Shown piece by piece: positions 27,360 through 38,999 of a stretch of DNA of 64,000 nucleotides (position 1 is the stretch's first letter; the number at the start of each line of letters is the position of its first letter). The notes under the pieces are model-generated. The model was not told where the DNA came from. It saw nothing but the letters and a program-made list of their open reading frames with translations, and ran no database searches. A program made the translations under genes and the position numbers. The stretch is taken from contig VZDJ01007753.1 in NCBI GenBank assembly GCA_008694505.1, positions 11,934,579 through 11,998,578 of the forward strand, in the 5' to 3' direction. Source of the stretch: Cyanoderma ruficeps. Lineage: Eukaryota; Chordata; Aves; Passeriformes; Timaliidae.

Positions 27360-27850
27360 AAAAGTTTGGTAGAAACTCGGAAAGTGCCGGATGTGCAAAG
27401 AAATGACCTAAAAGTTAAAAGTCAAAGATAAATAAGAACAGTTCGTGTAAACTGTGTGCTCATCTTAACAATAAACAGAGCGGCTGCCGCAGAGAAACTT
27501 GAAAGGACTCCACTCTGCAAAGATGAATGGTTTGCTGAGCCTGCTCTGGGCTCCGTTTGAGGGGCTTCAGCATGAGTAATTGGGTGTGAGAAGCACTGGC
27601 TCACCAGGGCCGGAGCAGGCGAGCTCCAAGGAGGGGAGCGTAATGATCACTGGGGTTATTTATTGTTTCATTTGCTCATTAGCTTGGCATCACGTTAAGT
27701 CTCCAGCCGCAGCACGTGACAGCTTTGAACTGGCGCCCCGGGTGTCGCGGACGCGGTGACACGCGGTTTGATGTGTGCCCCGCAGCTCCCGTAGGATTTC
27801 CGCTCTCCGCTCCTCTCAGCCCAGCCATCCAGCTGGGGATAAATCACCCT
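27360..27850. promoter_or_regulatory. CpG-preserving candidate enhancer or conserved element
   Basis: This block has dense transcription-factor-like motifs and an unusual number of CpG dinucleotides compared with its surroundings. An overlapping SOX/FOX-type string AACAATAAACA lies at 27,467-27,477, a TCAAAGATAA string (TCF and GATA cores) at 27,422-27,431, and a CACGTG E-box at 27,713-27,718. CpGs cluster at 27,705-27,800 (GGCGCCCCGGGTGTCGCGG and following). No TATA box or credible start of transcription stands out, and open frames are short. I infer a distal regulatory element, but the motifs alone are weak evidence and conservation in other birds is needed. Confidence 0.33.
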
Positions 27851-29872
27851 TCCTTCCCCACAACAGCTCAGGGCTTTATTGGTATTATCTATCATTGTAT
27901 AGTCCTCGTCTGGACGTGTGCAAGCTTACTGTCTCTCAACAGTGAGGGCAGGATTTCAGAGCGCTGGGAGAGCTAAAACATGGGGAGCTAAAGCCTTGTG
28001 GGTTTCCCCAGGCTCACTATTCATCACAGGCAGTGTGAAGAACTGGAGACAGGCCTGAGATGTAGCACGGTTGGTCCTGGCCGAAGGCTCTTGCCTGCAG
28101 AGGGGCAAACTCTGCAGAAAGCCCACGCACTGCTCCCCAGGAGCGTGGCAGAGTCAGTTCTGCTCTCTGTGGCTCTTGGCCGGAGGCTGGGTGAACTTGC
28201 ATTCCCTTTACGTCCTCTGTAAAGGCAAATCTTTCTTGTTGGCATTGAGCAGTGTTGGAGAGGGTGCAATGTTAAAAGACAAGCCCAAGGAGAAAAGAGG
28301 AACTGACAGAGAAACTGTCAGTCCAGGGACACCTGCTCCAGTCCAATACAGCTGCAGAAATGCCAGCTGACTGCTTTTAAATATAACGTATAACTGAGGC
28401 TTTGGTCCAACATATTGTGGACTTCAGCAGGCCATCTGCAGAAAGGGATACTGCCAGTTTCAATGTTTTGTGACATTAGCCACCTTCATTCCTTTTATTT
28501 GGCACCAATTTTTCCCTAACCTAAAGAAAGCTTGTCTTACAAGTGACAGAGATCACAGGCTTCCTTAAGCCACGCTGATGTGACTTGTGATCATGACAAG
28601 GTGTCATGTGGCTACCGTGATAAAATACAAGCTCAGCCAAACTACAAACTACACTGGCAGGGCAATGCCAAGAAAACACCTCTGTGACTTGAGAAAGGTG
28701 AATAAGATCCCAACTGCCCAAATTGCAGTAGCATTTACACTGTCTTTGTTCCCTAGCAGATCTGGTCCACTTGGCTTTCCCTCACTTTTCATTAATAGGA
28801 TTTGACCATGTTCTGTTAATGGCTTGCTAGACCCTATTGCTTAGGGTGAACATTAGGAAAGTGCTTATGATCAGAAATGGGCATATCATCAAACGTAGGT
28901 AGATCCATTGCCCAACCTCCTATAACCTAGTGATGAATATCAATGAGTGGACTGAGAACTCAGAGGTAGAGGAAACATGGAAACTCCTCTCTTCCTCCTT
29001 TCAGGAAAAGCATCTAGTTAGTAAAAGCTGATGTAAACAGCTAAATGTTTCAAGACGCAGTAAAAGGCATCAGGCTTTCAGTTCTGCTGGGGGAAAACTC
29101 AAAAGTCCTCTTTCGAGAAATTTGTGTACTCTGAAAACTGGAGACTACAGCAAGAGCCTTTTAGAAGCTCCCAGTTGTTGGTAAAGAGCTCAAGAGATCT
29201 AACGCAGAGAATGGCGATAAACACATGGCTTGGCCATAAGGGCAAGCTCAAAGTCAGCAATATGTCCAGGGGGTGGATGTGAGAGGCATTAGAAGGCAAA
29301 AAGGTGTTTTTGATGCTGTGGACCCACTCACAAATATAAGGTGGTTTTTCTGTGAGCACCAGCCCAGGAGATATGCCCTTAACTTCTCTGGAGACAGAAC
29401 TACAATGCTCCCATGTGTTGTTCTAAGCACCCATCCTGGCATAACCATCCTGCAAATACCTCTGTAGCGTCACCAGCAGTTTTCAAGCTTTAGATAATGC
29501 TGACAGTTTTTTACCCTGATTTCTCCCTAACTCCCTTCCCACCTTCCCATCCCAGCTCGATGCAAGACAAGCAGCAGATCTCCCTTTTCAGGGCTGTTTT
29601 CCCATTTTTTCCTGTGATGCTCTGTTCTGACATGTGTCCCACATATGGGCCAGTGTTTGGCCCCCTGGGGTTGCAGGCAGGGGGGCAGCTGCATGGCATG
29701 TATGATACCCTTATTAACACACTTCCTCCCCACATTCTTGAACTGGATGTCTCTAAAATGCTTTGGGTGGCAGTCCCAGTTCTCTGCCACACCCTCTTGC
29801 ACTGACACAGAGGATTGCTAGGAAAGGAAAAGACAGGTTTTGCAGCAGTGGCTTCATTCTCTCCTTTTTAAG

Positions 29873-29957
29873 CTGTGAATGTACAGTGGCTCTCTGTCTG
29901 GGCTTCCTCCACTGTTCTACCTGTAGCCATCCAGGTGAGTGTGGATGCAGTACCCAG
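29873..29957 (+). other. Exon-like segment with two perfect donors
   Basis: A pyrimidine-rich acceptor (TTCATTCTCTCCTTTTTAAG, ending at 29,872) is followed by two consensus donors 23 bases apart: CAG|GTGAGT (edge 29,934) and CAG|GTAAGT (edge 29,957). One frame stays open through both versions and lies inside a 232-codon plus-strand frame (29,763-30,461), the longest in the non-island part of the window. The peptide is cysteine-rich (CECTVALCLGFLHCST) and I do not recognise it. The two donors would change the reading frame downstream (62 versus 85 bases). It may be an alternative exon, a non-coding RNA exon or a pseudo-exon. Confidence 0.22.
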
Positions 29958-32900
29958 GTAAGTGGACCCCAAAGAGGCCCTGGAAGCCTGCAGCAAAAGA
30001 GTGCTCCAGCTGAAAAACCCAAGTGCACCTCCATGATGCTGGCTGACAGACACATTAAAGGCATCTATTTCAGCTCCTTGGAGCCAGATGCCTCCTTCTT
30101 CCTCTGCTGGGCAGAGAGCCGGCTCAGCATGGAGTTTTCTCTCCCATTTCCTAGGGATGTCAGTCAAAACCAGGCTCTTGGAAGTTCAAGCGTGGCCAAA
30201 AGGAAGCAGATTTCAAAACACACCCCTCCCTCCATTCCCCCCTTCCTAGGCCTTTTGTTTCCAGTTCCCCCTCCTCCCATCAAAGAAAGAAACAAGAAAA
30301 GATTCTGGAGTCACCAAGCCATGATCTATCATTCTTTCAGGGGAGTTTCTTCTAATATTAATCAACACAAGCCTCTCTCCCCGCCTCCCCTGCCCCAAGG
30401 GAACAGTGGGCTTGGAAAGCTCAAGCGGGTTTTGAACGGATCTTGCGGCAAAATTCCTTAGTTCTCAGTTGGAGTGAGATGGTGTTGGTGCAGTTGCCAG
30501 GCTTTCTGAAATTCTTGGAAGATAATTGAGAATCACTGCCTATTGCCTAGTGCCATGAAGGAACAGGACACCCAGAAACTCCTCTGTTTTTGGCAAATTA
30601 GGGCCAGGGTCCCTGCTTTGCTGCAATTGTCCCCAGCAAAGAACATGAGGATCCAGCTGGGAGCTGATGACACCTTCTATATTTTCCTTTTCAACCCTGA
30701 ACCGGATTGCAGAAGCATAAAGATTGTCCTACATATGTCAGCTGCTGACAGACCTCTGGGGGTAGCTTCAAAATGACACAGAGTGAAAATACAATTTCTC
30801 AGGCCACCTTTTCCCCTTCAGATCTGTCCCCTCGGTGTCTCAGGGAATTTCAGCAGAACAGCACAGTAGTGAGCTGTTTTCCTCTCTGTGTCCCATGGGG
30901 ACAGATTTGCACTAGGACATGAGGCATGTCTAGGCTGTTTGGAGGGTGGAAAAGGACTGAGGAGATGCAGAGAAGTTGCTTTGTCCTGCAGTCTCTGGCC
31001 CAAGTACAGCATGAACACCTCTGGTGTTAAGCTCTGCAGATGAGCCAAGGAATGTCCTCGGTGGCTGCCAAGTGGGACACTCCTGTCTGTGCAGTTCAAG
31101 ATGCTGGCTAGCCTCCACTCACGCCAGGGCTTGGGCCCATAGATGACAAGAGGCACACAAAGACCTTCCAGCTCATCCTTTCCTGGAGATAAAGCAGGTG
31201 TCCAGCCAATGGAAATTAAAACCACGACTCCATCACTGCTGATTTGGCTGTTTTGCAGAACATCATTTACAAAACTTTTCACCCAGGCTGTTGAAATAAT
31301 ATTGTCACTAGATTTACTCCAGTTCATTAAAACCACAGTGGTGGTTCTCTAATCTTTCATGAACCCTTGCCAGCTCTGCTGACTTCATGGATTTTGGCAC
31401 GACCTCTGCCCTCACATCCCCTTGACTTTTCCTTTCTTTTGTTATTTATTCAGTTTAACCATTAAGAACCACAACACAACTGTGTTACTAGTCCTCCTGA
31501 TAGTTATAAAAACACGATAGAATGAGGATGAGGGAGAGCAAAGGGAAATCTTCCAAAATCCTGCATGAGAATCTGGGTGAAGTACCTTCTTACCTGAAGC
31601 ATAAATGGACTGCACCACCCATGAAAGATTTCCTGAGAGAGTCAAACCAAGTCACAGCAGAATTGTCAGATAAAATAATGTGATCTCCTGAATACTTGGT
31701 TTAAGACAGCTAATTAATCTGATGTATAAAGATGGTAACATGAACCTCCTCCACAACCAAGAGTAGGGACTGAGTCTAAACTTACAGAAGTCCCCTTCTG
31801 ATGACCGATAATCCAGTAACAATTCCTTCAGTATATGCTACCAGCAACAAAGGTCCTCTCTAGATCATGATCTCCAGAACACACTAGCCATATTTTATCC
31901 ACTTATTATCTCTGCCTAAAGGGAGATGATTTCATTCTCCCTGATTTCTGATTTTCATTTCCACAGAAAAATACTTAATATTAGATTTTTTTCTGGCTGA
32001 AATAATTTTTCTGGAGTTTCAGAAATATTTTATTTGATTTATCATTTCATTTATTTGTATGTTCTTCTTGCTTGCACTATTTCATTGCATTTCACCATAA
32101 ACACATGCCAGACACACACTTGGAAGTAGTGTAAAAAGGATAGCAAATATAATGTGGAAACAAAGGAAGACAAAATGGTGTTTGGAAATTTGACAGATTT
32201 CCAAAACCAGAAGCAGTATTTTTCTGAAACAAAAACGTTTATAAATGTCTGAAATTATCTTAAAATTCTGCTTCACTGAAAATTATGGACATATTAGTTT
32301 TCATTTTTAGTTTAGACAGAAAGGAAACTCATCGGTGACGACGTCTCCTGTACAAGTGGGATTCAGAGGCTGAAGCAGCCCTCAGTCTGTGTCTTTAAGA
32401 AGGAGGGATGACAAGGGGCTGGCGTGCAGTGGCTGTTAGCATTTCCAAGATGCTTTGTATTATGGCAGGGCTTAAGAGTTGACAGTCTCTTCTCAGTTCT
32501 GTGGTTAGCTGGCTACAGGCATGCAGTCATTACTTTATATTAATGTGAGATGTGAACATTGTTTTGCTGGTTGTAATTATTCTCCAAGTGGTACAACCTT
32601 AAAAATTACAGCTCTGGAGGATCTCTTCCTCTGTAGTTCTTCCTGGGAGTCGCTGCCTGAGTCGGTTCCCAATAATGAGATTTTCTAAGGAGGCTGGGAA
32701 TGTATTGATTGATTTATTTGCTTTTGGATGCTAATTAACTTTGATGTTCAGCAGCCACGCTGCTGGCTGCCATACTGCACGGAGGGGAACAGCAGAGCCT
32801 GGCATCTGTTTAGGAACAGGACCACTGTGGGGGTCAGATGGAAATAAGTGTCACTGGTTTGTGTAGCACTTACTTCCTGAGCCAGAAGCAGAAACCCTTT

Positions 32901-35900
32901 TGAAGGGCCCTTCTTTTCACAGGACATGCCAAAGTACAGGAGCAGGGGAATCCCTGCACACCAAGCCTTTCTAGAATGGGCAAGACAGATGGAGATGCGC
33001 CAGTGTGGGGCTGCCTTCCAGGGAACTGGGAGTGAGGACTGTCCACCCCATCCAGGGAGGTTTATCTTCTGGCAAAGGTTGTCCTGCAGCCACTAGAGCC
33101 TCCAACTTCCACCCTGACCAGAACAAAAGCAAGGCAAAGACGTCGGAAACAATTTCTTAAGCAGTGATGAGAGGGACCAGCCTCCCTTTATCTCCACAAA
33201 AGACACTGTGTCATCAGTTCTTGCACCATATTTCAGCACTATTCTCTCCACCGAGCCTGCCAGTGAGGGGCTGTGCAGCTGTGCAAGCAGATGTGGTGAT
33301 GGGTTCAGTGTTGTTGAGTCTAAGGTTTGGATGAAACCCAAGTGGCTTCTCTCACAGAGGCAAGAGCCATCAGCAGTGATGACCTCTGGTAACACTCAGC
33401 TCTCAACAGGGTCATAACCAGAGTCCTCCCCTCCGTCACCATAGCCACCCAGTACGCATTGAAATGAGGTGCTGGAAAGCCAAGGAGCACAATTGAGCCC
33501 TGCTTGGCTTTGGGGTCATGTTGCCGTGGCACACTAATCCTCAGGCTGCAGAGGGAATTCAAAAAAGGATATAATTGGCTAATGCCACACACTGAAGTTT
33601 TCTCCTCAGCCCAACACTGACAAATACACCAAAGGTGTCTGGCCTTCATCTAGGGTGCACAGTGGCTTCAAAGTCCAAGTGAAACTGCAGTGTTCAAACT
33701 CTTTGCATGCTGGAAATGTGCAAACACATTTTTCCTCTTTACTGCCTCCCTCTCCACTCTTTTCTAGTTTTGTCTTAGTGTACATCAGGGAAAAGTGAAA
33801 TAGGAGTGGAGATGCACTTATTTCTTCTGGTACTGCAAAAGAGAGATGGCCTCTTTTACAGGGGAAACCACCCTGTGCTTACAGAATACCATTTTAAGAG
33901 CTGTAACTCTTAAATGTTTACATGATGCTGCATCTACTACAGGAACACATGTGATACCCATATTTCTGGTAGCAGCCTTCTCAGCCATCTTTTTGCCACA
34001 CACATAAGTCAGCAAGACCTCCTGCATGTTGCTCTTGGAGTTCTGGCTTTGTGCCTCTCCTCCAACCAATTTATACCACACTCATAGTATTTAGCAGCTT
34101 GCCACTGTGCCAGAGCCAAGCCATAAATCCCTTATAGGGAATTGTACTATAAATGTCCACTTGGACCTCTACACTGTCAGGACGAATCAGGCCATCCCCT
34201 GGGACCACCAGGAAGTGGCCCCTTCCCTCCTCCTAGTCATGTTGTCACTGTTAGGGTGGAAAGAGCCAGGGACCTACTGCGGATGCTTAGGAACGACCCA
34301 ATCTGTCCGGAGCACGGTGCTGTTGTTCAGCCACAGGACACAACACACTGCCTTCCAGTTTTTTGCAACTCTGGGTAGTGGCCCCAGTTATCAATAGGTG
34401 TCGTAAGGGTTTGAGACACGGACACAGCTTAGTAGCTGCCTTTTTATGTCATATCTTAAAAGCCAGTCTACAAATAATGCTACAGAAAAGGTGACTGAAG
34501 AGATCCTCAGTCAACCTGGACAATTCACTCCTGAGCAAGATGCAGAGAACCTCACTGAACTTAGAGTGAGACAACTGAGGCTTTGCTCTCTGGGGAGGAA
34601 TCTAGCACAGATAGATGGCCCAACAGAGCAAAGTCAAACAGTTTCCACATTGCAGCAAGATGTGGCGTGATGAGAACAGGCAAGAAAAGTTGTGGAGGCA
34701 ACTGTTCCTGCTCATGACATAGAAGCAGCAAAAAGCTGGTTCTGCTCATCAGCAGGGTGAGTGCAATTATTCCTCTAGAGAGCAGGCAAGTAGTCAGGTG
34801 TAATCATTCATTCACAGTAAACTGATCTTTGGTCTCCTGCTTCCTCTCTCTTTCTAATCTTGGCCCTGATCCCCCATGATTATTCAGATATTAAACTCCT
34901 TAGCTGCCATTATGTGCACTAGAAATCCAGCCATGGGCCAACAGTCTGAGCTTAGGAACAGATCAGTGGTGCTATGGATCATTTGCTGTCTCAGACAATG
35001 AAAGGACAGTTTTTTCCAAACCTTCTTACTGACTGCCAAATTTAATGAAGATACATATTGCGGCAGTCAGCACTTTAGGTGGTGAGACCATCGGTTGTCT
35101 TCTGCAATGAAAAGGGCATTTTTTTCACCCCTCTGGTTACTGAAGCTTATTGAGAGAGACTGCAAGATATTAATTACCCCAGTTGAAAAGTCTGGGCTTG
35201 CTAACTAAATCATGTAGGGTGGCTAGCTGGGCAGCACTATTGCAACACGAACATGACTCAGCCACATAGCATCTTTGTTGGCATCCCATTAACTGCTGTG
35301 GAGACGATTATTTCTTTATTGCTAAACCAAGTCTGTCAGTGGCTTGGGGCATTTCTATGAAAAATGAAACAGAGGGATAATAATTCAAAACATGTCAGAC
35401 CAGAAAGCCATGGCTCATCATCTCAGACTCATTCTGCCTGACAATCAACCAGTTCAGATTCCTCAGAGTGGGTGAACCAATGCCACAGATGCCCGTGACT
35501 TCACTGAAGGCAGTGCATCCTTCCAGGAAATCAGGATCCTCTTCTCATACAAGTGCCCTTACAAATATAGAAACAGAGAAGAGAAGAGTAATTCTCAGAG
35601 CTACATCAGCAGAACTGACTCAGAAAGGAAATCTGCTTTTCAAAGTTTTCCAAGAGGCGTCAGCTGCTCCTGGGTGAAGCGATGCTAGCAGGCAGCGTCC
35701 AAGTTACTTTCCCACTGTGGGAACCAAGCCCTTTTAAAACTGTTTTGACTGTAACCAAGGAATTAGAGAGATGGATGAAGCCAGCCGAAAGTGTGACAAT
35801 CTCCTAAAGGCACACAGATGGTGAGCAGACACTGCAAAACTGATTCACTTTGAGCCATCACTTTCCTGAAGCACATTTTGGATAGTTTTCAACCTCTCTG

Positions 35901-36546
35901 AGGACCTGAGGAAACCCGTAATTTCTCCAAGGCAAAATGAGGGGCGGGAAGGGAGAAGGAAAAAAACCAATGATTTTTCTTTGAAACACACATTCGCACA
36001 TAGTTAGTTATTTATTTGCCCTTTGACATTGAGAGAAGCTCATCTCTGAGAATGATCACCCGTGGCTCAGCCCAGATGGAGGTGGGCTACAAATTTCATT
36101 GCCAGTGCTAACCATGAAAAGATTTTCCCATTTTACTAGAAACCACAATCTCCCATCATTCCCATATTGTTCAAGTGATGTATAGCTTGGTAATTGTCCT
36201 GAAAGATAAGGGAAAGCCTCCTCTGCGGTTGCATTTGATACTGGCCTGATGTATGGGATTGCTCAGTGGAGGGTGTCTAGAAGCAGTGTGGAATATGCTT
36301 CTCTGCCTCTTCTCACTGGGGAAACTCTGCTGGTGGCAAGCAGGATCCTGAGGGTTGAAAATTGCTTTCCCACATCTAACATCCCTTTCATAGCAGCCTT
36401 AGTCAGTTTTTGGCACGAGGACTAGAATTAAAGAGTTGTTTATAGCTGCTCCAGAGCCTCCTCTGCAGTGCTACCACCCCTGTGGCACCCCTGCACCAGG
36501 GCCTAAGTGGAGCTGCTGAGACAGCTCAAAAGGGTAGGAGTGAAAT

Positions 36547-36568
36547 GGGGCATGGGGCGGGTGGGGGG
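36547..36568 (+). other. G-quadruplex motif
   Basis: Four G runs (GGGG, GGGG, GGG, GGGGGG) are separated by loops of three, one and one bases, fitting the standard G3+ N1-7 rule. A purine-only tract with long A runs follows to about 36,599. It lies about 270 bases upstream of the exon-like segment with the CpG patch. Any role is inference. Confidence 0.8.
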
Positions 36569-36837
36569 AGTCAGGAAGAGGGGAGAGGGAAAAAAAAACT
36601 TCTGGAGAAGGAAACATCTACCCACAGCAAGTGGCAGAAGCTCCTTTTCTTGTGTCAGAGGAAGGGAGAGTAGACAAACCCTTGATTGATTGACTATTAG
36701 AAACACTGGTTGTTGAAAATCCAGCTAACCAGATGAAGCGTGATACAGAAATCTTCCAGCTTGGTGCTATAGGGAAGAGATGGACCAGTTAGGATTTTCA
36801 GATAAAACTCTGTGGTGTCTATTTTTTCCCTTTCTAG

Positions 36838-37140
36838 AGACAGACGGGGGATCCTGTTAATAATTTGTGATAAGATTTTCCAAGCCATGGGGACAGGCAG
36901 CCGCTAGATGGCATGTCCGTCCTTATCCAAACTCGGCATCTCACCGCCGTGGAAGTCCAGGACGCCCCGCTCATCCCACACGAACACAGCAAAAGGATGA
37001 TACATTACCTCAGATCTGCTCTAAGAAAACGCTGGCACAATTTGCAGTTATTTTGCATCGGGGATCTGCAATCTGATGAAAATTCCTCGGCGATTTTAAA
37101 AGGATTTAAAAATAAACTGCATGCAGATTTTGCCAACTTG
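36838..37140 (+). other. Candidate terminal exon with CpG-rich core
   Basis: A very strong acceptor (ATTTTTTCCCTTTCTAG, ending 36,837) precedes a block with about 12 CpGs between 36,900 and 37,097, many more than the flanks, and an AATAAA polyadenylation signal at 37,111-37,116. An 85-codon frame from ATG at 36,913 (MSVLIQTRHLTAVEVQDAPL...) crosses the CpG core and ends at 37,170, but an in-frame stop directly precedes its ATG and I do not recognise the product. Possible readings are the last exon of an unannotated transcript or a hypomethylated conserved enhancer. No clear donor follows, which fits a terminal exon better than an internal one. Confidence 0.25.
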
Positions 37141-38410
37141 CTCTCACTGGCTTCAGTGAAGATGTACTAGGTCTGCAAAGAGCATTTATGTGCAAAACAG
37201 CTCGTAAAAAGAAGTATACAGTGCTTTGTTCTCCCACAGGAGGGCTAGTGAATTATTTGGATAGAACCCACATGAAGTAAGACGTTATTGGTAGATATTA
37301 TTTTCCAGATCCTCAGCTGCTGTTATGTGGTATACTTCCCTCGTTTATACTAGCTGAGAGTCTAGTCTCTAGGTCTCCAGATCAGAATTAAGCAAGACAC
37401 CAAGCACTCTTTGGAGAAAGGAGCTTTTATTTGAGGGGACTGCCAAACACATTAGATTTGGACAACTTTCTCTCAGAGATTTAATCTTAGAGGAACTGGC
37501 AGAACAGAAAAGGCCCAGAAGCAGGAGTGAATCAAGCACATTAGCACATTTATGCCATGAGCCGCAGTGTTTTCCATGTAGCTGCAAATATCTGAAGTCT
37601 TTAAACTTCCAGTGTAGCTTTAGTCACTGAAAAACTGGCTTGCACTATACATAAATTGAAAAGGAATCCAAACTTACAGATTTCCCTACCAAGTAATTCT
37701 TATATACCATAAAAAAGTCGGGTTCCAGTGCAAAAAAGCTTAAATCACCTTCCCCTTCCCCGATTTTTTTCCACTACAATATGAAGAAAGTTTAGAAGTA
37801 TCCCTTGCCTTTTCTGTTTCTGCACAAGGGCACAGAGTGTGCTTTTATTTGGTGTTATTTTGAAATCATCCCTTTAAAAAATACTATTTTAATAATTCAG
37901 TGAAGTAACACTTTTTCTTGCATGCCTGTGAACTTCTCTAGCACTTACTAAAGCCTGACCAGTCCTAGCTCTCTGTAACAAAGATTAGATCAAATTAGAC
38001 AATGCATATATTTCTTTCTCAAAGACAAACAGTAACCAAAAAAAATAAAATTTGAATTTCCTAAACACATTTAAAACTGATGGGAAGCATACAGCAAAGC
38101 TATAGAGCTGGGAGGGGAGTCTCACATTTCATGAGTTCTCTGTGTTGCTAATCATAGAGAGGGGAGTCGTGGTGCACCACTGAAACTCTGGGACGCTTTA
38201 TATGGTGCAAATAAATATTCGTCCCCAGGAGAGCACTGCTGTGGAGATCCAGCCCCAGATTTAAGACTAAAGAGAGACACCAAGTGGAAGAAAGACTCAT
38301 GACTAATTGCAAGTTGCCAGCAGCCCTCAAGGATTTAATTCCTCCGTGTGGTTTGCTGCAGCTTTATGTGCCTAAGCAGGTACTGCAGGGGTGCATTTGG
38401 GCACTTCACC

Positions 38411-38422
38411 GGCCACGTGGCC
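38411..38422. promoter_or_regulatory. Palindromic E-box GGCCACGTGGCC
   Basis: A perfect 12-base palindrome centred on CACGTG, the binding core of bHLH-leucine-zipper factors such as USF, MITF/TFE and MYC/MAX. It sits in otherwise CpG-poor DNA about 6.6 kb upstream of the CpG island. Its use as a binding site is inference. Confidence 0.5.
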
Positions 38423-38999
38423 ATTGAAATGTGCATCTGTGTGAGAAAAGAGAGACAGGCAAAGGTGGAAAGGAGATTCTTTCCAACGCATGATTTAAAA
38501 TGGCTTAACATAGCTACGAGGAACTTGGATGCCTGAATAGATGAAATTGAAGGGAATTAAGTCTCTAAATACTTTCGTGGATCTGAGCTTATGTAAGAGG
38601 TATTAGTGTCATAGGATTGTTTGTTCCACTTGCCTTGCTCCTTCAGGTAAATCGTGCCAGTGCTGCACACAATTCCCTGGGAAAATACCCAGCCTGCCAG
38701 TACCAGCTCCCAAATGCTCTCATTTACTTTGCAGACCTTGAACTGGCTTCTCCTTCTTTGGGTTTTTGAGGTGTTTACATTAATTAGACCCAAAAGGATG
38801 TCTTTTCATCAGTCTCTGGAGCTGTGGGATGTGGAAATAATACTGTCTAGGCAAGAGCATCTCTCCTGGCACAGATGATCCCTCTCAGATCAACAGGGGT
38901 CAGCAATGTTCATTCCTCTCAATCCAAACTAAAAGAGAGTCAAAAGAAATTTCAAGTTATAGATGAGTATTTAAAAACATTTATTCAGTCTTCTACCAG

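Noticed and set aside
38557..38793. 78-codon minus-strand frame with a protein-like look (KVNESIWELVLAGWVF)
   Set aside because: The length is ordinary for chance, no flanking splice signals are convincing and I recognise no family. Conservation data could revive it.
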